This document shows positions 14,935-23,755 of a stretch of DNA of 64,000 bases, piece after piece. Every line of letters starts with the position of its first letter. Within the stretch, counting starts at the first letter, position 1. The notes under the pieces are model-generated. The model saw only the letters and a list, made by a program, of their open reading frames with translations, did no database searches and was not told the origin of the DNA. The stretch is from Enterocloster asparagiformis (GTDB taxonomy: Bacteria > Bacillota > Clostridia > Lachnospirales > Lachnospiraceae), in NCBI GenBank assembly GCA_018380885.1, contig JAGZSY010000004.1, positions 124,001 through 188,000 on the forward strand, read 5' to 3'. Both the position numbers and the translations under genes were made by a program.

Positions 14935-17604
14935 ATGGTAGACGCAGAAAAAACGAAGAGTTCCAAGGCTTACAAGACCAAAGAGGCGGGCGAGGCGGAT
15001 AAAAAGGCCGTGTCGGCAGCTGAGGGGGAAAATAGAGCGGTTGAAAAGACGGAGGCGGAGAAGAAGAGGACGGTGAAAGCTGAGGCGGATAAGAAAGCTG
15101 CAGCGAAGGCTGAGATGGATAAAAAGGCCGCAGCGAAGGCTGAGGCGGATAAGAAGGCCGCAGCGAAGGCTGAGACGGATAAGAAAGCTGCGGTGAAGGC
15201 CGAGGCGGATAAAAAGTCTGCGGCGAAGGCTGAGGCGGATAAGAAGGCCGCAGCGAAGGCTGAGACGGATAAAAAGGCCGCGGCGAAGGCTGAGGCGGAT
15301 AAGAAGGCCGCAGCCAAGGCACAGTCGGATAAAAAGGCCGCGTCCAAAGCGGAGGCGGGAAAGAAGGCTGCTGCCAAGTCGGAAGCGGGCAAAAAGGCTG
15401 CGGCGAAGCTGTTCGTCCAGAAACGGTTGGCGGAACCCTTGGAGCCTGCGCAGGAGACGGATTTCGGAGCCAATCCGGAGAATTATGTCAACCGTGAGCT
15501 GAGCTGGCTGGAATTCAATTACCGGGTGCTTAGCGAGGCCAGAGACAAGACGCTGCCCCTGTTCGAGCGGCTGAAATTCCTCAGCATCACAGCTTCCAAC
15601 CTGGATGAGTTTTACATGGTGCGCGTGGCCTCCCTGAAAGACATGGTGCACGCCAAATACATCAAACCGGATATCGCAGGCATGACGCCCACTCAGCAGC
15701 TGGAGGCTATCGCTCTGAAAACGCACCAGCTGGTGGATTTGCAGTACTCCACCTACAACCGTTCCCTGCTCCCGGCGTTGCGCCAGAACGGTCTGCGGGT
15801 GATTGCGGCCCACGAGGATTTGACGGAGGACGAGGCGTTCTATGTGGACCGGTATTTCGGCGAGAACGTGTACCCGGTGCTGACGCCCATGGCCTTCGAT
15901 TCCTCCCGCCCCTTCCCGCTGATCCGCAACAAGACCCTGAACATTGCGGCGCTGCTCAAGAAAAAGAACGGCGAGGAAGAGGAGGAGCTGGATTTCGCCA
16001 TGGTGCAGGTTCCCTCCGTGATCCCGCGGATTGTGGAGCTGCCTCTGGAGAAGGACGAGGAGGGCAATCCCCAGCGGGTGGTAATCCTGCTGGAAGAGAT
16101 TATTGAGCGCAATATGCCGGCCCTGTTCTTAAACTATGACATTATCGCGTCCCAGCCCTTCCGCATTATGCGCAACGCCGATCTGACCATCGACGAGGAG
16201 GAGGCGGTGGATCTTCTGGAGGAGATACAGAAGCAGTTGAAAAAGCGCCAGTGGGGCGAGGCTATCCGCCTGGAAATCGAGGCAAACGTGGATAAGCGGC
16301 TGTTAAAGATCCTGAAAAAGGAGCTGTCCATCAACAGCCAGGACATCTTTGACATAAACGGCCCCCTGGACCTGACCTTTTTGATGAAGATGTACGGCCT
16401 GAAGGGCTTCGATCATCTGAAAGCGCCCGGATACACGCCACAGCCTGTGCCGGCGCTGATGAATGAGGACGACATTTTCACCAACATCCGCAAGGGCGAT
16501 ATTCTCCTGCATCACCCCTACCAGAGCTTTGACCCGGTGGTGCGCTTCGTGCGCAGCGCGGCCCGGGACCCGGAGGTGCTGGCTATAAAGCAGACGCTGT
16601 ACCGGGTCAGCGGCAATTCGCCCATCGTCGCGGCCCTGGCCGAGGCGGCCGACAACGGCAAGCAGGTGTCGGTGTTGGTGGAGCTGAAAGCGCGTTTTGA
16701 CGAGGAGAACAATATCAACTGGGCCAAGAAGCTGGAGAAAGCGGGCTGCCACGTGATTTACGGCCTGGTGGGCCTAAAGACCCACAGCAAGATCACCCTG
16801 GTGGTGCGCATGGAGGAGGACGGCATCCGCCGCTACGTCCATCTGGGCACCGGAAACTATAACGATTCCACCGCCAAGCTGTACACGGACTGCGGCATCC
16901 TGACCTGCGATCCCCAGATCGGCGAGGATGCCACCGCGGTGTTCAACATGCTGTCAGGTTACTCCGAGCCCCTGGCCTGGAACCGCCTGTCCGTAGCCCC
17001 CCTGTGGCTGAGAGCGCGGTGCCTGCGCATGATCCGCAGGGAGGCGGAGAACGCCAGGGCGGGCCGCGAGGCTCACATCATGGCCAAGATGAACTCCCTG
17101 TGCGACAAGGAGATCATTACCGCCTTGTACGAGGCCAGCTGCGCCGGCGTGAAGGTGGAGCTGGTGATCCGCGGCATCTGCTGTCTGCGGGCGGGGGTGC
17201 CGGGACTCAGCGAGAATATCTCGGTGCGCTCCATTGTGGGCAATTTCCTGGAACACAGCCGCATTCTCTACTTTTACAATGACGGCAGCCAGGAGCTGTA
17301 CATGGGCAGCGCCGACTGGATGCCCCGGAACCTGGACCGCCGGGTGGAGATCATGTTCCCGGTGGAGGACGAGGTGTTGAAGGAAAAGGTGATCCACATT
17401 TTGGAGGTGGAGCTCTCGGACAACGTGAAGGCGCACATCCTGCAGCCGGACGGCACCTATGAAAAAGTGGATAAGCGCGGAAAGGTTCTGGTCAACTCCC
17501 AGCAGCAGTTCTGCGAGGAGGCCGTGGCCGAGGCCAGGGCGGTACTGGAGGCCATGGACCCAGCGGTGACGCGGATTTTCAAGCCCATTGAGAGCAGCAA
17601 TTAA
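14935..17604 (+). CDS. ppk: Polyphosphate kinase PPK1 with lysine-rich repeat tail
   Basis: Polymerises the gamma phosphate of ATP into polyphosphate, reversibly. The protein is 889 residues against the usual 690-720. The catalytic part begins at about 178 (NPENYVNRELSWLEFNYRVL) and carries the PPK1 phospholipase-D-like signatures HLGTGNYNDSTAKLYTD and MGSADWMPRNLDRRVE. The extra N-terminus is low complexity: from residue 41 to 158 it consists of about twelve near-identical decapeptides of the type ADKKAAAKAE. AGGAGG lies before the ATG. It is coupled to ppx. The catalytic assignment is firm; the tail has no assigned function. Confidence 0.96.
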   Translation: MVDAEKTKSSKAYKTKEAGEADKKAVSAAEGENRAVEKTEAEKKRTVKAEADKKAAAKAEMDKKAAAKAEADKKAAAKAETDKKAAVKAEADKKSAAKAEADKKAAAKAETDKKAAAKAEADKKAAAKAQSDKKAASKAEAGKKAAAKSEAGKKAAAKLFVQKRLAEPLEPAQETDFGANPENYVNRELSWLEFNYRVLSEARDKTLPLFERLKFLSITASNLDEFYMVRVASLKDMVHAKYIKPDIAGMTPTQQLEAIALKTHQLVDLQYSTYNRSLLPALRQNGLRVIAAHEDLTEDEAFYVDRYFGENVYPVLTPMAFDSSRPFPLIRNKTLNIAALLKKKNGEEEEELDFAMVQVPSVIPRIVELPLEKDEEGNPQRVVILLEEIIERNMPALFLNYDIIASQPFRIMRNADLTIDEEEAVDLLEEIQKQLKKRQWGEAIRLEIEANVDKRLLKILKKELSINSQDIFDINGPLDLTFLMKMYGLKGFDHLKAPGYTPQPVPALMNEDDIFTNIRKGDILLHHPYQSFDPVVRFVRSAARDPEVLAIKQTLYRVSGNSPIVAALAEAADNGKQVSVLVELKARFDEENNINWAKKLEKAGCHVIYGLVGLKTHSKITLVVRMEEDGIRRYVHLGTGNYNDSTAKLYTDCGILTCDPQIGEDATAVFNMLSGYSEPLAWNRLSVAPLWLRARCLRMIRREAENARAGREAHIMAKMNSLCDKEIITALYEASCAGVKVELVIRGICCLRAGVPGLSENISVRSIVGNFLEHSRILYFYNDGSQELYMGSADWMPRNLDRRVEIMFPVEDEVLKEKVIHILEVELSDNVKAHILQPDGTYEKVDKRGKVLVNSQQQFCEEAVAEARAVLEAMDPAVTRIFKPIESSN
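15055..15408 (+). repeat. 30-bp tandem repeat encoding Lys/Ala/Glu decapeptides inside ppk
   Basis: About twelve copies of a 30-base unit lie in frame, each encoding a variant of [A/T/M]DKKAAAKAE. The copies at both ends are more diverged (AEKKRTVKAE, AGKKAAAKSE), the middle ones nearly identical. Unit length is a multiple of three, so copy-number changes would keep the ppk frame open. Confidence 0.95.
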
Positions 17605-17622
17605 AACAACACAAGAAAGAAG

Positions 17623-17662
17623 CAGCCGGCCCTCCGCGCCATAAGACGCGGAGGGCCGGCTG
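17623..17662. terminator. Perfect 16-bp hairpin, copy 1 (end of ppx-ppk)
   Basis: CAGCCGGCCCTCCGCG (17623-17638), loop CCATAAGA, then the exact complement (17647-17662). No T-run follows on the plus strand; the minus-strand side is T-rich. The same 40 bases recur at 17885-17924. Confidence 0.7.
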
Positions 17663-17884
17663 TCAGACTGTCGACAAGGTTAAATTGTTGAAAAAGGAGC
17701 TCGAGGACAGCGTCCTCGAACTAAATTCACGTAGGCGGAATTCACTTCCGCCGCAGTGTGGAAATGCCGATTTCTAGGGGCTGAAGGCCCTTGTACGAGG
17801 AAATCGGCATTTCGACCTTTTAGAACTGAAATTTATGGCGCAGCCATGAATTTCACAGAGTGTCGGCCCTTGCCGACACTCTGG
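17663..17884. other. Non-coding stretch with five further hairpins
   Basis: No gene is seen. Consecutive inverted repeats fill the stretch: 17701-17719 (8-bp stem TCGAGGAC), 17734-17752 (7-bp stem GGCGGAA), 17761-17813 (14-bp stem GAAATGCCGATTTC around a 25-base loop), 17827-17855 (13-bp stem with one G-T pair) and 17856-17883 (12-bp stem CAGAGTGTCGGC, loop CCTT). Together with the identical flanking hairpins this makes seven stem-loops in about 300 bases. It may be a composite terminator, a mobile repeat or a structured RNA. Confidence 0.7.
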
Positions 17885-17924
17885 CAGCCGGCCCTCCGCG
17901 CCATAAGACGCGGAGGGCCGGCTG
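17885..17924. terminator. Perfect 16-bp hairpin, copy 2, followed by TTTT
   Basis: Identical in all 40 bases to 17623-17662 and followed by TTTTGC on the plus strand, so it could act as the real intrinsic terminator for ppx-ppk. It lies seven bases beyond the 3' end of the minus-strand yesN-like gene. Confidence 0.7.
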
Positions 17925-17930
17925 TTTTGC

Positions 17931-19406
17931 TCACGGCTCCAGACGCCCGGAAGCATGCTGCAGCTGTTTGGGCGAGCAGCCGAACTGTTTTTTAAAACAT
18001 TTGGAAAACTGGGCCACATCCGGATATCCCACCTGTTCGCCGATCTCGTAGATTCGCAAGTTCCCCTGGCGCACCAGGTCGTAGGCGATGTTCATGCGGT
18101 GCAGGAACAGGAAGTCGCTGAAAGGGCAGCCGGTGTCGTCCTTGAATACGGAGCTCAAATATGAGGGGCTTACGTGGAGCTCTTTGGCCACGGACTTTAG
18201 GGAAAGGCCTTCCCCGTACCGGCTGCGGATGATGGCTAACGTCTTTTTGGTGTAGGGGCTCTGGCAGGAATCCCTGCGGACCTCGGTGAAAACCATGGTG
18301 AGGATGTGGTCCAGCACTGTGAACAGGTCGTACAGGTTGTTGGGCTCACGCAGCCGCTCGATGAAAGCGTGCATGTCCAGGCTGGCGGGAAGGGGCAGCC
18401 CGTAGACTGTGGTCAACTGTTTGTAAATTGTTTCCAAAAACTTGAAGCACTCGAACTGGAAGTCCAGATGCTTGGAGGTCCAATGGTTTTCACGGCAGAA
18501 CCGGAGAAACTGACCGAGGGCAGCGCTCAGGCTGCCGGCGTCCAGGCTTTTGACTGCCTCCGGCGTTAGATTTTGCCGCGCCGGGTCAAAGCAGAGGCGC
18601 TCCGCGGCCGGCATTCGCGCCAGCAGCAGGCCGCACAGCGCCTGCTGAAGGCAGGTGTACAGGGAGGCGTCCCGGCCCTGGCCGCAGAGGCAGACCGCCA
18701 TATCCCCGCTGCCGCCGACTGCCCGCCCGGCGGCTTCCAGGGCCGCCTGCTCCGTTTCCGGGGCGGTGAAAAAACAGCAGCAGTTTACGCGTTCGGATAC
18801 GCTGGCCTGGTAGGCCGCCAGCACAGGCAGATCAAAGCCGCACAGGCAGCCGGTGTCGGGCAGTGATCCGGAGACGGAAACCAGCAGCAGCGGGCGGCTG
18901 TTTTGGGGGATTCCGGATTTATGCGCCAGGTGCAGAAAGGTCTGGTCCGCCTGGGGCACATTGGTCAAGGCATCGGTCAGGATCTTTTCCACCATGGCGC
19001 GGTCGTAGCTGCCGCTTTCGCCGTCCTTTGCGCTGCGGATTTTTTCTGCGCAGTGGCGCACACAGTCGCAGAGCACGTCCGCCTCGATGGGTTTTAGCAG
19101 GTAGTCGAAGGCGCCCAGCTTTACGGCCTGCTGGGCGTACTGAAATTCCGAGTAGCTGCTGATGAAGATGGCCTCGCATTTCAGGCCGCAGTCGCGAATC
19201 TGGCGAAACAGCTCCAGGCCGCTGGCGTCGGGCAGACAGATATCGGCCAGGATCATCTGGGGACGGTGTTCCACAGCGGCCCGGACCGCGCCGGCACAGT
19301 CCCCGCAGACCGCGCAGACCTCCACGCCCAGGGCGGCCCAGTCAATGTAGGTGACAAGGCCCTCGCGGATTAGTTTCTCATCGTCAATAATCATGGCTTT
19401 TATCAT
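17931..19406 (-). CDS. AraC-type response regulator (YesN family)
   Basis: Cytoplasmic DNA-binding partner of the sensor kinase encoded just upstream on the same strand. From the ATG at 19406 (AAAGGA eight bases upstream) it is 491 residues. Residues 1-120 are a receiver domain with the phospho-acceptor Asp in MILADICLPD at about 55 and the Lys in YLLKPIEAD. A long middle region follows, and the last 100 residues are two AraC helix-turn-helix units (LSLKSVAKELHVSPSYLSSVFKD, YEIGEQVGYPDVAQFSKCFKK). It starts five bases after the kinase stop. The likely target is the divergent sugar-uptake operon at 21443-25478. Confidence 0.93.
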   Translation of the reverse strand: MIKAMIIDDEKLIREGLVTYIDWAALGVEVCAVCGDCAGAVRAAVEHRPQMILADICLPDASGLELFRQIRDCGLKCEAIFISSYSEFQYAQQAVKLGAFDYLLKPIEADVLCDCVRHCAEKIRSAKDGESGSYDRAMVEKILTDALTNVPQADQTFLHLAHKSGIPQNSRPLLLVSVSGSLPDTGCLCGFDLPVLAAYQASVSERVNCCCFFTAPETEQAALEAAGRAVGGSGDMAVCLCGQGRDASLYTCLQQALCGLLLARMPAAERLCFDPARQNLTPEAVKSLDAGSLSAALGQFLRFCRENHWTSKHLDFQFECFKFLETIYKQLTTVYGLPLPASLDMHAFIERLREPNNLYDLFTVLDHILTMVFTEVRRDSCQSPYTKKTLAIIRSRYGEGLSLKSVAKELHVSPSYLSSVFKDDTGCPFSDFLFLHRMNIAYDLVRQGNLRIYEIGEQVGYPDVAQFSKCFKKQFGCSPKQLQHASGRLEP

Positions 19407-19411
19407 ATGTC

Positions 19412-21193
19412 TCATCCTTTCGGGAATTCGATGGATACGCTGGTTCCGTCGCCGGGACGGCTTTCAATGGCAAAGCTGTAGTCCTCCCCGTAGTACAGGC
19501 GTAGCTGCCGGTTGAGGTTGATCAGGGCGAAATACTTGCCGTCGCTGCGGTCCTCGCGGATGCAAAGGTTGATGTCGTTTAAATCCAGCGGCGTGATTCC
19601 CGCCCCGTCGTCCGTGACGCAGTAGCGGATCTTATTGGAGCCCACCGAGCTGAAGCTGACGGTGATGCGCCCGCCGCCCTTGGGTCTCAGTCCGTGTACC
19701 ACCGCATTTTCAAGCACAGGCTGGAAGAAATATTTGATGACCCGTTCGCCACGGATCGTATCGTCGATCTGCAGCGAGCTCTCAATGGTTCCGTCCATGC
19801 GCACGTTCAGGAGGGCCAGATAGCTGGCCAGGACCTCCGCCTCCCGCTCGATGGTGATGTAGTCGCTGCCGTTGTTCAGGGTGAGGCGGAAAAAGCGGCT
19901 CAAATCAAATATGATTTTGGAAATCTGGGGCACGTTGTTCTTGTCCGCGATCCAGTGAATCGAGTCCAGGGTGTTGTAGATAAAATGTTCTTTCAGCTGG
20001 GTCTGGATAAATTTCAGCTCGTAGCCCTCCTTCAGGAGCTTTGTCTCGTAGTTGGTGTGAATCAGGCTGTCGATATTTTTTAGGAGCACGTTCAGGCGGT
20101 GGCCGATATAGCCCAGCTCGTCCCTGCGCCGGGTGTGGATCCGCACGTCCAGGTCCCCGTGCTCCGCCTCGCGCATCTTGTTGCTGATCTGCTTCATGGG
20201 GCGGATCAGGTAGAAGGAGACGAACAGGGCGGTGAGGATGAAGATAAAGACCAGGGTAATCACGATGTAAAACCAGTACTCGGTCATCAGCGGTTCCGAT
20301 ACGTTGTAGTGCTCCAGGGGAACCGCAGCCGCGTAGTACCAGCCGGTGTACTGGGAGCGGAAATAGGCCATCAGGCAGGGGACGCCCCGGGAGTTGAAGG
20401 GGACCCAGCCCGACACCTCCTCCGGCGCGGAGATGGGCAGGTCCGCGGTGTCCACCGTGCTGGGCCCGGAAATGGGAATCCACTCCCTGCTGCGGGGCCG
20501 GATATAAAACTGGATGGCTTCGCTGGGATCGTAGACTTTAATGTGGTCGTGAAGCGTTTCCGTGGAGATGATGGCCCGGGAATAGGTGTACATGTTGGGG
20601 TTGAAGGCGCAGAAGGGGCGGCTGTAGGTGGCGAACAGGGTCTGCCTGGTGTCCGAGGAGAGCACGTACCAGGCCCGGTTGCCGGTCAGGCTGGTTTTCT
20701 GGGCGTTCTGCCGGATATTTTCTATCTGAGTTTCCGTGGGATCGATGGAGATGTGGCGGGAATTGCCCGGATAATTGCCGAACAGCGTGTTGCCGTAGGA
20801 GCTGTACACCTCCAGAGAGTGGAGGTAGGGGTTGCTTAGGTAGAGCTTGTACAGCTCCATGCTTAGCTCCTGCCGCAGCCGGTAGTTTCGGTAGCCCACG
20901 CCCGCCGAGTCGTCCTCGGTCAGCCGGAAGCAGTCGTTGGAGAAGGCGGTGTTGCCCTGAAGCTGGGACTGCACGAAGTTCACGCTGCGGAACACCTCGT
21001 CCATGGTGTTGGAGATGCTGGTCAGCGAGGACAGCAGCTGGGAGGCGCCCTCCTTTTGGGCCAGCCGCTTGGAGGTGCCGTAAAGGGAGGCGTACAGCAG
21101 GATAATGGGCACTGCGAAGATCAGAAAGTATATAAACAGCACCTTGGACAATAGGCTGTGGTTGTAGTTTTTCTTTTTTCCCGTCAATCTCAT
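19412..21193 (-). CDS. Sensor histidine kinase (YesM family)
   Basis: A 593-residue membrane sensor. Membrane helices lie at about 18-38 and 306-330 with an extracellular Cache-like domain of about 260 residues between them, then HAMP (331-383), the His_kinase domain and an ATPase domain with the N-box ENAVVHGL (495-502) and DDGAG (528-532). The phospho-acceptor is His403. Its context reads QLKEHFIYNTLDSIHWIA, where most YesM proteins have QINPHFLYNTL, so the Asn-Pro before the His is replaced by Lys-Glu. GGAGGGA precedes the ATG. Such kinases usually sense carbohydrate availability; the ligand here is unknown. Confidence 0.93.
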   Translation of the reverse strand: MRLTGKKKNYNHSLLSKVLFIYFLIFAVPIILLYASLYGTSKRLAQKEGASQLLSSLTSISNTMDEVFRSVNFVQSQLQGNTAFSNDCFRLTEDDSAGVGYRNYRLRQELSMELYKLYLSNPYLHSLEVYSSYGNTLFGNYPGNSRHISIDPTETQIENIRQNAQKTSLTGNRAWYVLSSDTRQTLFATYSRPFCAFNPNMYTYSRAIISTETLHDHIKVYDPSEAIQFYIRPRSREWIPISGPSTVDTADLPISAPEEVSGWVPFNSRGVPCLMAYFRSQYTGWYYAAAVPLEHYNVSEPLMTEYWFYIVITLVFIFILTALFVSFYLIRPMKQISNKMREAEHGDLDVRIHTRRRDELGYIGHRLNVLLKNIDSLIHTNYETKLLKEGYELKFIQTQLKEHFIYNTLDSIHWIADKNNVPQISKIIFDLSRFFRLTLNNGSDYITIEREAEVLASYLALLNVRMDGTIESSLQIDDTIRGERVIKYFFQPVLENAVVHGLRPKGGGRITVSFSSVGSNKIRYCVTDDGAGITPLDLNDINLCIREDRSDGKYFALINLNRQLRLYYGEDYSFAIESRPGDGTSVSIEFPKG

Positions 21194-21380
21194 CCTGTCT
21201 CCCTCCGGCCGGCTCTCTTCATACTTATTTTAAGGTAATTTTTTAGGAAAACAAGTGTTGACAGGGCGGTTTTCTAAAGGCGGAGGTAAATAATGTGATT
21301 AAATCACTAAAAATCGTATAAAAAGACAAGATGGCCGAAAAATAATCCAATCGATTCACAAATAAGAAAATCGGCTGCCA

Positions 21381-21409
21381 TTCCGGAAAATCCGTATTAA
21401 CTCTATAAT
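21381..21409 (+). promoter_or_regulatory. Weak promoter of the sugar-uptake operon
   Basis: A perfect TATAAT (21404-21409) is preceded at 17 bases by a poor -35, TTCCGG (21381-21386). That pattern suits an activator-dependent promoter, plausibly under the divergent YesN-type regulator. Confidence 0.5.
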
Positions 21410-21442
21410 GGTTTCAGAATCAGACAGGGGAGGAACAGGAAA

Positions 21443-22267
21443 ATGGCCGTATACATCAGCAACCTGGTGGCAGGGCTGGACAAGGGACTGGACAGGCCGG
21501 AGCTGCTGCTTGAGATGGCGCAGCCCTTCGGGGGAAGGGTGGGAATCGAGTTTTTCATCCACACCTACTCCCAGGCTTACATGGAACGGATGGAGCGCAT
21601 CGGCGAGTGGGTGGGAGCGCTGCCTCTGGCCCTTCACGGCCCCTTTCTCCACGTGGAGGCCACCAGCGCGCCAGGGTCGGACGCTTACGATACGCTGACC
21701 CAGGCCTATGAGCGGGCGTTCCGGCTGGCCCGGCGCTTTGGCTGCGGCCATATGGTGTTCCACGATCACGAGCGTTTTGTGCGGCCGGAACAGAAGCAGC
21801 CCCTGCAGGCACAGTGCCTGGAGAATATTGAAACCCTGATCGGACTGGCGAAGCCCTGGGGGGTACGCCTGCTGCTGGAGAACCTGGCGCTGCCGGTCAA
21901 AGGCACGCCGCTGTTTGACCAGGAGGAGTACATTGGGCTGTTCGACCGGTTTCCGGAAGCGGACTGTCTGATCGACGTGGGGCATCTGGGGGTGGCCGGC
22001 TGGGATATGGAGGCGGTAATCAGCCGCTTAGCCGGGCGGATCACAGGCTACCACCTGCACAACAATGACGGGAAGAACGACAGCCACCGCCGGATCGGCG
22101 ACGGCGTGATCGACTACAGCCGCTTTTTTGAGCTGTACAGGGCTTACACCCCGGACGCGGACCTGACGCTGGAATACGGGGACAACCATGGTATCACGGC
22201 CGCGGATGTGCGGCGGGACGTGAAGTATGTTATGGAGAGTACTCAGGGCGAAAGCCCTGCAAAATAA
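21443..22267 (+). CDS. Sugar phosphate isomerase/epimerase-like TIM-barrel protein
   Basis: A 274-residue protein of the AP endonuclease 2 / xylose isomerase-like TIM-barrel family. Visible metal-site blocks are LALHGPFLHVEA, HMVFHDHER, LLLENLALP with Glu, CLIDVGHLGVAG with Asp and His, ITGYHLHNNDG and LTLEYGD. GGGGAGGA is placed before the ATG. It is the first gene of the operon with the sugar ABC importer, so it probably isomerises or epimerises the imported sugar or a derivative. The substrate cannot be read from sequence. Confidence 0.75.
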   Translation: MAVYISNLVAGLDKGLDRPELLLEMAQPFGGRVGIEFFIHTYSQAYMERMERIGEWVGALPLALHGPFLHVEATSAPGSDAYDTLTQAYERAFRLARRFGCGHMVFHDHERFVRPEQKQPLQAQCLENIETLIGLAKPWGVRLLLENLALPVKGTPLFDQEEYIGLFDRFPEADCLIDVGHLGVAGWDMEAVISRLAGRITGYHLHNNDGKNDSHRRIGDGVIDYSRFFELYRAYTPDADLTLEYGDNHGITAADVRRDVKYVMESTQGESPAK

Positions 22268-22291
22268 TTTTAAGAGAAGAGAGGAAACAGT

Positions 22292-23668
22292 ATGAGAAAA
22301 AAACGTTTAGTCAGCATGATGCTGGCCGCGGCCATGACGGCGGGACTGCTGGCCGGCTGCGGCTCAGGGGCAAAAACCGATTCCGGCTCCGGCGCAACCG
22401 GAGGAAATACCACCGCGGCAGCGGAGGGAGGACAGGCGGCCGAGGATGAGAAGATTGAGTTGACCTTCTTCTACCCCATCGGCGTGGGCGGAGCGCTGGC
22501 CACGCTGATTGAGAATCTGGCCACGGAATTTACCAAGGAGAACCCCAATATTGTTCTGAACCCTGTGTTTGCGGGCAATTCCACGGAAACCATGACCAAG
22601 ACGGTATCCGCCCTCCAGGGAGGTACGCCGCCGGATTTTGCTATTTTGCCAAACCCGGAGCTGTATTCCATGCTGGACATGGACGCGGTGATTCCGCTGG
22701 ATGATTTTATCGCCAAGGACGGCGGGCAGGAGTATATTGACGACTTCATTCCCGCGTTTATGAAGAACTCCTACTATGACGGCAAGACCTACTCCATCCC
22801 CTTCCAGAGAAGTACCATCATCATGTACTACAACAAGGACCAGTTTAAGGAAGCCGGCCTGGATCCGGAAAAGCCCCCGACGAACTGGGACGAGCTGCGG
22901 GAGTACGCGAAGAAGCTGACCGTGACCGACGCTTCCGGCAACGTTTCCCGGTGGGGCGTTATGATTCCCATGGACGATCCCTTTATGTTCTACGGCTTCT
23001 GCCGTCAGAACAGCAATGACCCCGAGTCCCAGATCATGGCGGAGGACGGCAAGAGCGTGTATTTCGACACGCCTGAGAACGCTGAGGCTTTGCAGTATCT
23101 GATCGATCTGGCAAAGGTGGACAAGGTGATGCCTGAGGGCGCCATCAAATGGGGAGACGGCCCGTCCAACTTTATGGCCGGAGCCACCGCCATCACCTTC
23201 ACCTCCAGCGGAAGTCTGACCAACATTCTGGACAACACGGATTTTGAGGTGGGCACGGCCTTCCTGCCCGCGGGCAACCAGTACGGCTCGGCCACCGGCG
23301 GAGCGAACCTCTACATTTTCAAGGATATCGACGAGAAGAAGCAGGAAGCGGCCTGGAAGTTTATCCGCTGGATCACCGAGCCTGAGCGCGCCGCCCAGTG
23401 GAGCATCGACACCGGCTATGTGGCGACCCGCAAGAGCTCCTACGACACCGACCTGATGAAGGATTACCTGTCAAAGGTTCCCCAGGCCGCCACGGCAAAG
23501 GACCAGCTGGATTACGCGTGCAGCGAGCTGCGCGTGCACAACAACCAGCGCGTGCTGCAGGCGCTCAAACAGGGGGTTGACGCCGCCATGACCGGGGCGA
23601 TGACGCCTGAGGAGGCTATGAAGCAGGCGCAGGCAGAGGCGGAGTCGCTTCTGGAATCCTACCAGTAA
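22292..23668 (+). CDS. Sugar ABC transporter substrate-binding lipoprotein
   Basis: A 458-residue family 1 (UgpB/MalE-like) solute-binding protein. The lipoprotein signal is clear: MRKKRLVSMMLAAAMTAG, then LLAGC with the lipidated Cys at 23, followed by a Gly/Ser/Ala-rich linker. The body has the usual features such as FAILPNPELYSMLD, IPFQRSTIIMYYNKD and a C-terminal ATAITFTSSGSL-type block. UgpB-like proteins bind glycerol-3-phosphate, oligosaccharides or sugar conjugates. Two matching permeases follow; no ATPase is encoded nearby, so it probably uses a shared MsmK/UgpC-type ATPase from elsewhere. Confidence 0.9.
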   Translation: MRKKRLVSMMLAAAMTAGLLAGCGSGAKTDSGSGATGGNTTAAAEGGQAAEDEKIELTFFYPIGVGGALATLIENLATEFTKENPNIVLNPVFAGNSTETMTKTVSALQGGTPPDFAILPNPELYSMLDMDAVIPLDDFIAKDGGQEYIDDFIPAFMKNSYYDGKTYSIPFQRSTIIMYYNKDQFKEAGLDPEKPPTNWDELREYAKKLTVTDASGNVSRWGVMIPMDDPFMFYGFCRQNSNDPESQIMAEDGKSVYFDTPENAEALQYLIDLAKVDKVMPEGAIKWGDGPSNFMAGATAITFTSSGSLTNILDNTDFEVGTAFLPAGNQYGSATGGANLYIFKDIDEKKQEAAWKFIRWITEPERAAQWSIDTGYVATRKSSYDTDLMKDYLSKVPQAATAKDQLDYACSELRVHNNQRVLQALKQGVDAAMTGAMTPEEAMKQAQAEAESLLESYQ

Positions 23669-23677
23669 CACGAGTTC

Positions 23678-23713
23678 GAACTCCCGGGGGGCCGCGGCCT
23701 TTTCCGGGAGTTC
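23678..23713 (+). other. Intercistronic hairpin after the solute-binding protein gene
   Basis: GAACTCCCGG (23678-23687) pairs with CCGGGAGTTC (23704-23713). No T-run follows. Such hairpins commonly stabilise the mRNA of the abundant binding protein relative to the permeases. Confidence 0.65.
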
Positions 23714-23755
23714 TCTGCAAGGCCCTGCCCGGCCGCATGAAGAGGTGAGTCATTG

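Noticed and set aside
14908..15813. Minus-strand open frames over the ppk repeat region
   Set aside because: They are antisense shadows created by the in-frame 30-bp repeat; they have no ribosome sites and the plus-strand PPK1 is certain.
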